Origin: Paenibacillus sp. J5C2022
GTDB lineage: Bacteria; Bacillota; Bacilli; Paenibacillales; Paenibacillaceae
Assembly: GCF_025567625.1 (NCBI RefSeq)
Contig: NZ_JAOQJC010000002.1
Location: 248,001 to 312,000 of the forward strand
Direction of reading: 5' to 3'
Length of the DNA stretch: 64,000 nt
Shown: positions 1 to 9,700 of the stretch, piece by piece
Position numbering within the stretch: position 1 is the stretch's first letter
How the letters are laid out: the number at the start of each line of letters is the position of its first letter
The notes under the pieces: model-generated
The model's database searches: none
Told to the model about the DNA's origin: nothing
Seen by the model: the letters and a program-made list of their open reading frames with translations, nothing else
Program-made: the position numbers and the translations under genes

Positions 1-695
1 CGGGGAACGTTACTTATGAGACCCTTCTTGTCGACGATGAAGATTGGGCGAATGCGTGGAAGCAATATTTCAAGCCGGTAAAAATTACGGATAGGCTTAC
101 GATTAAACCGACCTGGGAGGATTATGAGGCGGCTGATCATGAGCGTATTATCGAGCTTGATCCCGGAATGGCATTCGGCACAGGCACTCATCCCACTACC
201 TCCCTCTGTCTTCGTACACTGGAGTCCGTTGTAAAGGGCGGAGAAGTAATGATCGACGTAGGAACAGGCTCGGGTATATTGGCCATTGGTGCATGCAAGC
301 TAGGCGCAGGCAAGGTGCTTGCACTGGATCTTGATCCTGTAGCCGTATCCAGTGCTACTGAGAATGTGAGCCTGAACGGGTTGTCCGATCAAGTCGAGGT
401 ACGGCTTAGCGATCTGCTGGGTGTATTGCGTGAAGGAGATCAGGAAGGCGCGGCCTCTGCTGCGAAGATACAACCGCCGGTCGATCTGGTTGTGGCGAAC
501 ATTTTGGCCGAGATTATTTTGTTGTTCGTGGAGGATGTGTATGAAGCGTTGAAGTCGGGAGGTACATATATCGCTTCCGGCATTTATAAGAATAAGGAAG
601 AGGATGTGGAGAAGGGCCTTAAGAAAGCCGGCTTCCATATCGTGGAGAAACAACGCGATGAAGATTGGCTTGCAATCGTCGCGAGAAAGCCGTAG
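1..695 (+). CDS. prmA: Ribosomal protein L11 methyltransferase, 5' end outside window
   Basis: PrmA methylates ribosomal protein L11 using S-adenosylmethionine in the cytoplasm. The reading frame is open from base 3, so the N-terminus lies upstream; about 230 of the roughly 310 codons usual for the family are present. The AdoMet-binding motif [12 protein letters not shown] is at about bases 255-290, followed by the acidic LDLD stretch. The family NILA motif (VANILAEI) is near base 495, and the preceding [12 protein letters not shown] block is typical of PrmA. In Firmicutes prmA usually follows dnaJ and precedes rsmE and mtaB, as here, so this is probably the distal part of a dnaK-type operon. 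The next gene starts 8 nt after the stop. Identification is firm. Confidence 0.96.
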   Translation, partial: GNVTYETLLVDDEDWANAWKQYFKPVKITDRLTIKPTWEDYEAADHERIIELDPGMAFGTGTHPTTSLCLRTLESVVKGGEVMIDVGTGSGILAIGACKLGAGKVLALDLDPVAVSSATENVSLNGLSDQVEVRLSDLLGVLREGDQEGAASAAKIQPPVDLVVANILAEIILLFVEDVYEALKSGGTYIASGIYKNKEEDVEKGLKKAGFHIVEKQRDEDWLAIVARKP

Positions 696-703
696 GTGAA
701 TGT

Positions 704-1420
704 ATGGAAGCGTTGGAAAGATTTTTGTGGTACCCGCTGGAGGATTTGCCCTTTATTGTGCTGGTTTTGATTATCGCGTTCACCGTGCATGAATTCGCGC
801 ATGCCTACAGTGCGTATAAATTCGGAGACGATACGGCTTATAAGGAAGGCCGAGTAACGCTGAATCCAGCCGTGCATCTGGATGTGCTGGGAACCGCGTT
901 GCTGCTTATTGCCGGATTTGGCTGGGCGAAGCCGGTTCCCGTCAATCCATCCCGGTTCAAGAACCGGAAGCTGATGGGCGTAATCGTCTCGGCGGTCGGA
1001 CCTTTGAGCAATCTGTTGATCGCTGTAGTCGGAATGTTTATTCTCTATTTGCTGGATGCGACAGGCTTGCTCCATGCAGGCTCGCAAGGCGTGTATATGG
1101 CTCTTGTTCATTTCTTTTACTATTTAATAACCATTAATTTGCTGCTGTTCATTTTCAATCTTATTCCCCTGCCGCCATTGGACGGCTATCGGATTATATC
1201 GGATTTGCTTCCGTTGCGGATACGTTACAAGATGGAGCAGCACATTCATTGGGGCATGATCATCTTTTTGCTAATGGTCTTTATCCCTCCGCTTCGTCAA
1301 TATACGTTAACGCCGATACTGGGACTCAGTACGGACATCTTCTTTGCTTTGATTGATTTGTTTAACGGCGTTTTCGGACCGCTGAATTGGCGGGACTTTA
1401 TCATGGATTTCTATGCATGA
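704..1420 (+). CDS. Site-2 protease family (M50) membrane protein
   Basis: A 238-residue polytopic membrane protein of the site-2 metalloprotease family. It carries the zinc motif HEFAH near residue 26 inside the first hydrophobic segment and the second conserved block NLIPLPPLDGY near residue 164, which supplies the third zinc ligand. No PDZ domain is visible, so this is the short, minimal class of S2P. The ATG at 704 is chosen because AGGTG sits just upstream; an earlier in-frame start would overlap prmA. It lies between prmA and rsmE in the same direction. The substrate cannot be deduced from sequence. The family is certain; the physiological role is unknown. Confidence 0.9.
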   Translation: MEALERFLWYPLEDLPFIVLVLIIAFTVHEFAHAYSAYKFGDDTAYKEGRVTLNPAVHLDVLGTALLLIAGFGWAKPVPVNPSRFKNRKLMGVIVSAVGPLSNLLIAVVGMFILYLLDATGLLHAGSQGVYMALVHFFYYLITINLLLFIFNLIPLPPLDGYRIISDLLPLRIRYKMEQHIHWGMIIFLLMVFIPPLRQYTLTPILGLSTDIFFALIDLFNGVFGPLNWRDFIMDFYA

Positions 1421-1471
1421 ACCATGCTATGATGAACAATGGAATTGAGACGCAAGGGTGGTTGACTATCG

Positions 1472-2251
1472 GTGCAGAGATATTTTGTAACACCGCCGCA
1501 GCTTCAGGGGGGCACATTCGCCATAACGGGCGACGATGCCCGGCATATCGTTAAAGTGATGAGGATGAAGCCTGACGATAAAATATACGTAAGCGACGGG
1601 CAGTCGAATTCTGGCATAGCCGTAATTAGAGAGATAACTGCTGATACTGTGCTGGTCGAGCTGGAGAAGCTGCTGGAAAGCAGCAGCGAGCCGGCTTGGT
1701 CGGTTACGATCGCGCAGAGTCTGCCCAAAGGCGACAAGATGGAGCTGGTCATACAGAAGGGGACGGAGATCGGAGCCTGCGCTTTCGCTCCGTTCCAATC
1801 GGAGCGGATGATCGTGCAATACGACGCCCGCAAGGAAGCGAAGCGGCTGGAGCGATGGGGGAAAATCGCGAAGGAAGCCGCTGAGCAATGTCATCGCGAC
1901 CGCATACCCGCCATTGAAGGGGTGCGAAGCTGGAAGGAGCTGCTCCAGTTGATCGGCAGCTTCGATCTGGCTTTGTTTTGTTATGAGGAGGAAGGAAAAG
2001 AGCACGAAGGGCTCGGCTTGCGTGCAGCAGTGCAGCATTGGTTGACAGCCGGTGTGCGGCAAGGGGACAAGCCGTCCATATTGCTTATTGCAGGTCCCGA
2101 AGGCGGCTTCACGGGGCGGGAAGCCGCTGAAGCAGAGCAGGCCGGCGCCAGACTGGTCGGACTTGGAAGACGAATTCTGCGCGCAGAGACGGCGGGCATT
2201 GTCGGATTGACCTGTTTAATGTACGAATCTGGAGAAATGGGAGGAGTGTGA
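1472..2251 (+). CDS. rsmE: 16S rRNA m3U1498 methyltransferase RsmE
   Basis: A 259-residue SPOUT-class methyltransferase that methylates U1498 of 16S rRNA. The N-terminal PUA-like part contains the family-typical HIVKVMRM stretch. The C-terminal SPOUT knot holds the diagnostic GPEGGFTGREA motif near residues 208-218, followed by LGRRILRAETA. It begins with GTG at 1472, giving MQRYFV as in known RsmE proteins. The stop overlaps the ribosome-site region of mtaB, so the two are probably translationally coupled. Length and motif order match the family; no anomaly seen. Confidence 0.96.
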   Translation: MQRYFVTPPQLQGGTFAITGDDARHIVKVMRMKPDDKIYVSDGQSNSGIAVIREITADTVLVELEKLLESSSEPAWSVTIAQSLPKGDKMELVIQKGTEIGACAFAPFQSERMIVQYDARKEAKRLERWGKIAKEAAEQCHRDRIPAIEGVRSWKELLQLIGSFDLALFCYEEEGKEHEGLGLRAAVQHWLTAGVRQGDKPSILLIAGPEGGFTGREAAEAEQAGARLVGLGRRILRAETAGIVGLTCLMYESGEMGGV

Positions 2252-2256
2252 CTGCT

Positions 2257-3654
2257 ATGCCAACGGTCGCATTTTATACACTGGGATGCAAGGTTAACTT
2301 TTATGATACTGAGGCCATCTGGCAGCTGTTCAAAAATGAAGGCTATGAGCAGGTCGACTTCGAGTCGACAGCCGACGTCTATCTGATCAATACTTGCACG
2401 GTAACCAATACGGGTGACAAGAAGAGTCGCCAAATTATTCGGCGGGCCATACGCCGCAATCCGGATGCCATCATTGCTGTGACGGGCTGTTATGCCCAGA
2501 CATCTCCGGCTGAGATCATGGCGATAGAAGGCGTCGATCTAGTGATCGGAACGCAAGACCGGGATAAGATTATGGGCTTCATCGGACAAATACAACGTGA
2601 TCGTCAACCGGTCAATGCTGTGCGCAATATTATGAAGACGCGCAGCTTCGAGGAATTGGATGTGCCTGACTTCTCCGAACGGACCCGTGCCTTCCTGAAA
2701 ATTCAAGAAGGCTGCAACAACTTCTGTACGTTCTGCATCATTCCATGGTCACGGGGCCTGTCTCGCAGTCGCGATCCGAAGAGTGTCATCCAGCAGGCGA
2801 AGGAGCTCGTCGCATCGGGCTATAAGGAAATTGTCCTTACCGGGATTCATACCGGCGGTTATGGAGACGAAATGGAAAATTACAATCTGACCAGCTTGCT
2901 ATGGGATCTGGACAAGGTGGAAGGGCTGGAGCGCATTCGCATCAGTTCCATTGAAGCGAGCCAAATCGACGAAGCAATGATCGAAGTGCTCAATCGATCC
3001 AGCAAGATGTGTCGCCATCTGCACATTCCGCTGCAGGCCGGCGACAATCGTGTGCTGAAGCGGATGCGACGCAAATATACAACAGAGGAATTTGCCGCCA
3101 AGATCAAGCTTCTTCAGGCTGCGATGCCCGGCGTAGCGATTACGACGGATGTCATCGTCGGTTTTCCAGGCGAGACGGAAGAGATGTTCGAGAACGGCTA
3201 CAAGTTTATGGAGGAGCTTGGTTTTGCGGAGATGCATGTATTCCCGTACTCCAAGCGAACAGGAACGCCAGCCGCGAGAATGGACGATCAGATCGATGAA
3301 GAATTGAAAAACGAGCGTGTTCACCAGCTTATCGATCTGTCGGAACGCATGCAGCTCCAGTATGCGAAGCGTTATGTGGGTGAAGTGCTGGATGTGATCC
3401 CAGAGCGTGAATATAAGGGAGCGGAAGGCAGAGGGCTTATGATGGGCTATTCCGACAATTACTTGAACATCGTATTCGAAGGTTCTCCGGATATGATTGG
3501 CCAGCTGTGCCGCGTGAAGGTGACGGAAGCCGGCGTGAATGAATGCCGCGGCAAGCTGCTTCGCGTGCTTGATGCAGCAATCCCGGCGAAGGACGCTGTA
3601 TTTGCGGATGGGGAAGACTTCGCTCTGCTGCGCCGAGAAGCGCTGGAAGCTTAG
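2257..3654 (+). CDS. mtaB: tRNA t6A37 methylthiotransferase MtaB
   Basis: MtaB converts t6A37 of ANN-reading tRNAs to ms2t6A, using two iron-sulfur clusters and radical SAM chemistry. The N-terminal UPF0004 domain starts TLGCKVN; the radical SAM triad is C153, C157 and C160 (CNNFCTFC); a TRAM-like region ends the protein. An in-frame GTG at 2248 is possible, but ATG 2257 follows a GGGAGGAG site by 10 nt and gives the MPTVAFYTLGCKVN start usual for the family. At 465 residues it is full length. It overlaps the rsmE operon region and closes that transcription unit; 136 nt separate it from the next gene. Confidence 0.96.
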   Translation: MPTVAFYTLGCKVNFYDTEAIWQLFKNEGYEQVDFESTADVYLINTCTVTNTGDKKSRQIIRRAIRRNPDAIIAVTGCYAQTSPAEIMAIEGVDLVIGTQDRDKIMGFIGQIQRDRQPVNAVRNIMKTRSFEELDVPDFSERTRAFLKIQEGCNNFCTFCIIPWSRGLSRSRDPKSVIQQAKELVASGYKEIVLTGIHTGGYGDEMENYNLTSLLWDLDKVEGLERIRISSIEASQIDEAMIEVLNRSSKMCRHLHIPLQAGDNRVLKRMRRKYTTEEFAAKIKLLQAAMPGVAITTDVIVGFPGETEEMFENGYKFMEELGFAEMHVFPYSKRTGTPAARMDDQIDEELKNERVHQLIDLSERMQLQYAKRYVGEVLDVIPEREYKGAEGRGLMMGYSDNYLNIVFEGSPDMIGQLCRVKVTEAGVNECRGKLLRVLDAAIPAKDAVFADGEDFALLRREALEA

Positions 3655-3695
3655 CGTTCGGGCTGGAACGGAAATAAGAGCAGTGCAAGGAACGA

Positions 3696-3723
3696 GCTAT
3701 TGCCACCATCGGATGGCGATAGC
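3696..3723 (+). terminator. Imperfect hairpin after mtaB, possible weak terminator
   Basis: GCTATTG (3696-3702) pairs with CGATAGC (3717-3723), with further CCAT/ATGG pairing inside. Only a short T-rich stretch follows, so as a terminator it is weak. Just downstream, TTGTAA (3733) and TAGTAT (3757) with an 18-nt spacer could form a promoter for the Nudix gene. Both are inferences from pattern only. Confidence 0.35.
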
Positions 3724-3790
3724 CGTTTCTGCTTGTAAGCGAATATTGATAATGGGTAGTATAAGGTAAAGACTGCAAGGGGGAAGGAGC

Positions 3791-4228
3791 ATGAAGGAAA
3801 TCTCAGCCGGCGGTGTCGTGTTTCGCCACAACGATCAGGGACAACTGCAAATCCAGCTTATACAGGATCGCTACGGCAAGGTTTCGCTGCCGAAAGGGAA
3901 GATGGAGCCGGGGGAGACTGTGGAGGAGACAGCGCTGCGTGAAATTGCAGAAGAGACCGGACTGCAAGGTGAAATCGTTGCTCCTATTGATCAAATCAAA
4001 TATCAGTATGATCATTCTGCGTTGGGAACGGTCAACAAAGAGGTTCATTATTATTTAGTGAAGGCGATCGGCGGCAAGCATCAGGCTCAAGTGGAGGAAA
4101 TCAGGGGCGTCGACTGGTTCGAGCCTCTAGACGCATGGCGCAGGCAGAAGCAGTCCGGCTATGAGAACAACGATCGCATATTGTCCGGAGCGTTAAAGCT
4201 GCTTGACATAGCTATGGAATCGACATAG
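3791..4228 (+). CDS. Nudix hydrolase
   Basis: A 145-residue single-domain Nudix protein. The Nudix box runs from about residue 37 to 59 with the pattern G-x5-E-x7-REIAEETG, including the metal-binding glutamates. The N-terminal KEISAGGVVFR is typical of the small MutT/diadenosine-polyphosphate hydrolase branch, and a WFEPLDAW motif near residue 107 also fits that branch. Members hydrolyse nucleoside diphosphate-linked substrates such as Ap4A or oxidised dNTPs; which one applies here cannot be told. ATG 3791 follows GGGGGAAGGAG. It converges on yqeW, whose stop lies 7 nt beyond its own. Confidence 0.9.
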   Translation: MKEISAGGVVFRHNDQGQLQIQLIQDRYGKVSLPKGKMEPGETVEETALREIAEETGLQGEIVAPIDQIKYQYDHSALGTVNKEVHYYLVKAIGGKHQAQVEEIRGVDWFEPLDAWRRQKQSGYENNDRILSGALKLLDIAMEST

Positions 4229-4235
4229 CTATGGA

Positions 4236-5210
4236 TTAGACGGTATTCTGCAACTTCCGCCAGAACGGGAGGTAGCAGACGGGCAGCGCCAGCAGAGAAC
4301 AGGCGACATTGTAGATCGTCTGAGCATGCGCGATGGAGGAGGCGGGAGAATGGGACAGCCATTCTGCTGCTGCAGCGAGCTCTCCGGCAAACGGAAGGAA
4401 CAGGATCGCACCGCCAACGTTCAATACGAAGTGGGTCAGTGCGACTAGCTTGCCGCCCCTGCTGCCGCCGATGGAAGCCAGCATTGCCGTCACGCAAGTG
4501 CCGATATTGGCGCCGAGAATAATCGATATGCCAACATCCAGCGGCATGGCGCCAATTGTGGCGAAGCCCATGACAAGGCCAATCACTGCCGAGCTGCTAT
4601 GCACGGCGGCCGTAAGCGCGGTGCCGGCGGCTACTCCCCACAGCAGACTGTTCGCGGAACGTGCCATGAACCAGTCGAACAAGGCGCTCTGCTCGACGGC
4701 AGGGCCGATCGATTGCATAATGGTGAGTCCTGCCAGCAGCATGCCGAAGCCGCATACGGCGACGGAGGCCGAACGGGACGTCTCCAGCCACGCTGATTGG
4801 CCAATTCGCGGCAGCAAGCGCATCTCCTTGAACAATGCCGTCAATAGCCATGTTCCGAAAGAGCCGATCAGCAGCGGGACGGCAAGGGCGTGTATATTCA
4901 AGCCAATCAGCTCGGTCGTCAGACAAGTGCCGATATTCGTTCCAAGCACGATGCCGAGCGTCCGTGGGAACGATAGCAAGCGCGCATTCACGAGACCGAT
5001 TGTAATGACTGTGACGGCCGTGCTGCTTTGCAGAAGCGCAGTAGAGACGGTACCCATCGCAAGACCATGCAGCGGAGTGGCCGTCGAACTGTGCAGCGCA
5101 TCCAGCAAGCGCGGGCCGGTAAGTCGGTGCAACGCAAGCTCCATTAGCTTCATGCCGCACAGGAATATGGAAAAACCCATCAGAATCGGAATAATAATGG
5201 CATGGATCAT
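4236..5210 (-). CDS. yqeW: Na/Pi cotransporter family protein YqeW
   Basis: A 324-residue polytopic membrane protein of the NptA/PNaS family, expected to import phosphate with sodium. It shows the internal duplication of the family: a QSSTA motif with a following GTNIGTC in the first half, and HSSSA with GANIGTC in the second half. No C-terminal PhoU domain is present, as in the short class. The ATG at 5210 is preferred over the GTG at 5222 because AGGTGAT lies about 8 nt upstream of it. In B. subtilis yqeW follows mtaB (yqeV), which supports orthology. Here it runs against its neighbours, with its own divergent promoter region shared with the rRNA methyltransferase gene. Confidence 0.88.
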   Translation of the reverse strand: MIHAIIIPILMGFSIFLCGMKLMELALHRLTGPRLLDALHSSTATPLHGLAMGTVSTALLQSSTAVTVITIGLVNARLLSFPRTLGIVLGTNIGTCLTTELIGLNIHALAVPLLIGSFGTWLLTALFKEMRLLPRIGQSAWLETSRSASVAVCGFGMLLAGLTIMQSIGPAVEQSALFDWFMARSANSLLWGVAAGTALTAAVHSSSAVIGLVMGFATIGAMPLDVGISIILGANIGTCVTAMLASIGGSRGGKLVALTHFVLNVGGAILFLPFAGELAAAAEWLSHSPASSIAHAQTIYNVACSLLALPVCYLPFWRKLQNTV

Positions 5211-5340
5211 GATCGCAATCACCTGCTTTAACGAATGAGTGGAAGGATTAGACCTGCAGCTATGCTATTTGTATGCCGCTGCCGGGACACGCATGACAAG
5301 CCAAGGCTTAATTATATGCAACAGAGAGGGAGAAGAGCCA

Positions 5341-6714
5341 TTGAGCAGAATGGATAACAGGGTCTTATTGAACAAATCTCGCAAAAAAAGAATAGAGAAC
5401 GGCCATCCTTGGGTATTCGCATCCGAAATCGGAGCCGTTGAAGGAAATCTCGCTCCGGGAGATCTGGTGCAGGTGGTGTCGCATCAGGGACGCTATATGG
5501 CAACCGGATATTGGAATCCGGCCTCTCAAATCGCTGTGCGCATCGTTTCCTACGAACCGCTGGAGGAGATGGGGCGCGCATTCTTCATGAATCGATTCTG
5601 GCATTGTCTCGCTTACCGCAATCGGTTCGTGAAGAGTGCAGATTGCCGTCTTGTATACGGGGAAGCCGACTTCCTGCCGGGACTGACGGTTGATCGCTTC
5701 GGAGAGGTGCTCGTCGTTCAACTGCTCACGCTCGGCATGGACGTGCGAAGAGACGACATTGTCAGTGCATTGGTGGAAGTATTCAGACCGCAAGGAATAT
5801 ATGAACGCAGCGATGTCGGCGTCAGGAAGCTAGAGGGACTGGAGGAGCGCACAGGCGTGCTGTACGGCGATTGCCCGGCCATTGTCGAGATTGAAGAGAA
5901 CGGGCTGAAGATGGAAGTGGATATTGTGAACGGGCAGAAAACGGGCTACTTCTTCGATCAGCGAGAAAACCGTGCGGCAATTGCACCATTGATGACAGGC
6001 TGGGGGGAGCGAAGCGGCATTACGCTCCAAGCACAGCCGGGTGAGGAAGGCGGCAGCTTTGTTCCGGTGAACAGAAACGGTAAAGTCGTCACCTTCCCGT
6101 ATTGGGACGGTGCAACGGTGCTGGAGTGCTTCGCCCATACTGGCAGCTTCACGCTGCATGCTTGCCAATACGGCGCCAAACGGGTCACCTGTCTGGACGT
6201 ATCTCAGCACGCGATTGAGACAGCGAGACGAAATGTGGAGCGTAACGGCTTCACGGACCGCGTCGAATTCGTTGTCGCCGATGCGTTCGACTACTTGCGA
6301 TCCCAGGCGAAGGGACATGAAGAGCGGAAGCTAAGGGCCAGCGGTGAGACGGATACGTCGAAGAAGCTGGAGCAGGAAGCGAGAAGCTGGGACGTGGTCA
6401 TATTGGACCCGCCCGCATTCGCCAAGACCAAGAACGCTGTCACCGGAGCATGCCGAGGCTATAAAGATATAAACCTGCAAGGGCTGAAGCTGGTTAATGA
6501 AGGGGGATATCTGGTCACAGCGAGCTGCTCCTATCATATGAAGCCGGAGCTGTTCCTCGAGACGATACAAGAAGCGGCCCGTGATGCAGGCAAGCTGCTG
6601 AGACTCGTAGAGTGGCGTGCAGCGGGCAAGGATCATCCGCAGCTGCTGGGCGTTCCGGAGGGACATTACCTGAAATTCGCCATATTCGAGGTGAGAAGCA
6701 AGGACGTTATATAG
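5341..6714 (+). CDS. Class I SAM-dependent rRNA methyltransferase, RlmI-like
   Basis: A 457-residue protein of the RlmI/RlmK family (m5C methylation of 23S rRNA). It has an N-terminal PUA domain (about residues 1-85), an RlmI-type middle domain, and a Rossmann methyltransferase domain with the AdoMet motif ECFAHTGSFTLHA and the DPPAFAK motif. The TTG at 5341 is chosen: GAGAGGGAG lies 8 nt upstream and the protein then starts where family members do. It is longer than the usual ~395 residues because of two extra segments, one just before the AdoMet motif (about 6000-6110) and one before DPPAF (about 6310-6390). The exact target base is not provable from sequence. Confidence 0.88.
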   Translation: MSRMDNRVLLNKSRKKRIENGHPWVFASEIGAVEGNLAPGDLVQVVSHQGRYMATGYWNPASQIAVRIVSYEPLEEMGRAFFMNRFWHCLAYRNRFVKSADCRLVYGEADFLPGLTVDRFGEVLVVQLLTLGMDVRRDDIVSALVEVFRPQGIYERSDVGVRKLEGLEERTGVLYGDCPAIVEIEENGLKMEVDIVNGQKTGYFFDQRENRAAIAPLMTGWGERSGITLQAQPGEEGGSFVPVNRNGKVVTFPYWDGATVLECFAHTGSFTLHACQYGAKRVTCLDVSQHAIETARRNVERNGFTDRVEFVVADAFDYLRSQAKGHEERKLRASGETDTSKKLEQEARSWDVVILDPPAFAKTKNAVTGACRGYKDINLQGLKLVNEGGYLVTASCSYHMKPELFLETIQEAARDAGKLLRLVEWRAAGKDHPQLLGVPEGHYLKFAIFEVRSKDVI

Positions 6715-6738
6715 GCTACTAAGAGAGGAGTGCTGGAT

Positions 6739-9700
6739 ATGCCGCTGCAATTGGTCATCGGCCGTTCCGGAGCCGGCAAGACGGAGCGGTGTCTGGAGGA
6801 AATTAGAGAAGAGCTTCGCATCGCACCGGAAGGACCGCCGCTTATTCTGCTCGTGCCGGAGCAGGCGACGTTCCAAAGCGAATATGCCATGCTTCGCCTC
6901 GGAGGGTTGAGCGGGACGATTCGTGCCCAGGCGCTCAGCTTCCGCAGGCTTGCGTTCCGAGTCATGCAGGAGACAGGCGGCACCTCACTCGTCCCGATCA
7001 ACGATACCGGCAAGCACATGCTGCTGTACAAGTTGGTGCACCGAATGGCGCCCGAGTTGCAACTGTTCGCCGGCGGGGCGGAGCAGCCCGGCTTCATCGA
7101 GCGGCTGACGGAACTTCTGACGGAGTGGAAGCGATACGGCCTGCAGGAAGAGCAACTGTTGGACAGCCGGGAATTGATAGATGGCTCGTCCTCCAATCTG
7201 CTTCGTCGCAAGCTTCACGATCTGATGCTCATCTATCGTGAGATGGAGCGGGAGCTCGGCGGCAAGTACATTGACTCGGAAGACTACTTGCATTACTTGC
7301 GGGAAGGCTTCGCCGAGTCGCCTTCCATGCAAGGCGCACGCATATGGGTGGACGGGTTCCATGGCTTTACTCCTACGGAATTTGAAGCGCTTGGCGCATT
7401 GATGGCGGGAGCGGCGCATATGACCGTTACGCTCACCCTTAACCGTCCTTATCTCGACGGAGTCTCACCGCATGAACTGGAGCTCTTCCATCCTACAGCG
7501 GAAACTTGCCTGAAGCTGATGGAGTTGGCTGAGAGCGCCGGTATAGAGGTGCTCCCTCCGATAAGCATGCCTGCCCCTGAGCAAGGAAGATTCCGGGACA
7601 ATAGAATGCTGGCCCATCTGGAGCGGCACTACGGCAGCAAGGTGGCTATGCTTCAGAGTAGTGCGGAAAGCTACCATTGTCATCATCCCGCATGCGGCGT
7701 ATCGTTGCATGCGGCCGCAAGCAAGCGGGCGGAGGTGGAGGCAGTCGCCCGTGATCTGGTCCGCAGAGTGCGGGAGGACGGCTACCGATGGCGCGACATG
7801 GCGGTCATGACACGTAATGCGGAGGAATATGCCGATTATATCTCGCTCATTTTCAAAGATTACGAGATTCCCTTCTTCCTGGACCAGAAGAAGAAGGCGC
7901 TGCACCACCCGCTGGTGGAATATATACGATCCGCTCTGGAGACAGTGCTGTACGGCTGGAGGTACGATGCGATGTTCCGCTGCATCAAGACGGAGATGGT
8001 CCTCCCGCTGGACAACAGCCTCCCTCGTGAATGGTTCGATCTTCTGGAGAATTATGTGCTGGCTGCAGGGATCGATGGTTGGAAGTGGCTGGATGCCAGC
8101 CGCTGGAGGCCGATGATGTCCCATTCCCTGGAGGATGAAGGCGTTGACGGCATATCTGCCGCTGCCAAGCGCGAGCTGGATATTGCGCTGGCTGCCCGCG
8201 AAGCTGTCGTTCCCTTGCTTCGCAGGTTCGAGCAAGGGCTTCGGAAGGCGACAACGGTACAAGAGATGTGCGAAGCGCTCTACAGGCTGCTGGATCATTC
8301 CGATGCGGCTGACCGCCTGGAGCGATGGAGCCGGCAAGACATGGAGAGGGGCGACGCGCAATCCGCGCGAAGTCATCGCCAGCTGTGGGACGGCGTCATG
8401 GCACTGCTGGACCAGCTGGTTGAACTGGCTGGCGAGGAGCGCGTAGCGCCTGAGTTATTCGCTGGGATGATCGAGGCCGGGCTGGACAGCCTGAAGCTGG
8501 CGTCGGTCCCTCCCGCACTGGATCAGGTGCTGGTGGGCAGCATGGACCGCACCCGCTCCGCCGGAGTGCAGGTATGCTATCTGCTGGGCGCCAATGACGG
8601 CACATTGCCTATGCGCGTGAAGGAAGACGGCATATTGACAGAGCCTGAGCGGGAGCAACTGGCGGAGACCGGGCTGCAGATGGCGCCGGGAGCGCGCAGA
8701 AGGCTTCTGGATGAACGATTTATGATCTACAATGCATTGACGACGCCAAGCAAGCATCTCTGGCTGAGCTGGGCAGGCGCGGATGAGGAGGGGAAGGGAT
8801 TGCTCCCCTCTGAGATCGTGCGGCAGATGAAAGCGATGTTCCCCGGCATTCCCATTCATACGGAAGTGCTTGCTCCCGAAGCGGATATGCCGCCTGAAGA
8901 GCAGACGGCATTCCTGCAGCATCCCGAGCGCTCTATATCCCATCTCATCGTCAAGCTGCGGGAGTGGCATCAAGGCGGGGATATCGCTCCTCTATGGTGG
9001 GGACTGTACAATTGGTACGCCGTCAGACCCCAATGGCAGCAGAAGCTTGGCGTGCTGGTATCTTCGCTTGTGCATCACAACAGGGAGAACAATTTGTCGA
9101 TCGCGACAGCAAGCCAGTTGTTCGGCGAGCGCATGCAGGTGAGTGTCTCGCGGATGGAGCGCTTCGTCTCGTGTTCGTTCCAGCACTTCGCCATCCACGG
9201 ACTGAAGCTGAAGGAGCGCAGGCTGTATCGGCTGGGAGCGCCGGATATGGGCCAGCTGTTCCATGCTGCGCTAAGCGGACTGGCGAAGGAGCTCGGGCCG
9301 CGCTGGGGCAAGCTGAGCCGTCAAGAAATCAAGGCGGAGGCCGACAGAACGGTCGGCGAGCTGGTACCCAAGCTGCAATCGGAAATACTGCTCAGCAGCA
9401 GCAGATTCCAGTTCGTCGCACGGAAATTGAAGGATATCGTCGCACAGGCGGCCGTTGTGCTTGGCGAGCATGCGCGCCGAGCGGAATTCCATACGGTAGG
9501 CACCGAGGTGGACTTCGGTCCGAACGGGACACTGCCGTCGCTTGTTATTCCTCTGTCCGAAGGCAAGGAGTTGGAAGTGATTGGCCGAATTGACCGTGTG
9601 GATGCAGCTGAGTCGGATGGAAGCCTGCTGCTTCGTGTGCTTGATTACAAGTCCAGCGCAATGGGGCTGAAGCTGGAGGAGGTCGTACACGGCCTCTCCC

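Noticed and set aside
3539..3769. 76-codon open frame overlapping the end of mtaB
   Set aside because: Two-thirds lies inside mtaB in another frame; no ribosome site and no family signature.
4333..5238. Open frame of 301 codons opposite yqeW
   Set aside because: The minus-strand frame has the membrane segments and duplicated QSSTA/GTNIGTC motifs of the PNaS family; the plus frame has none.
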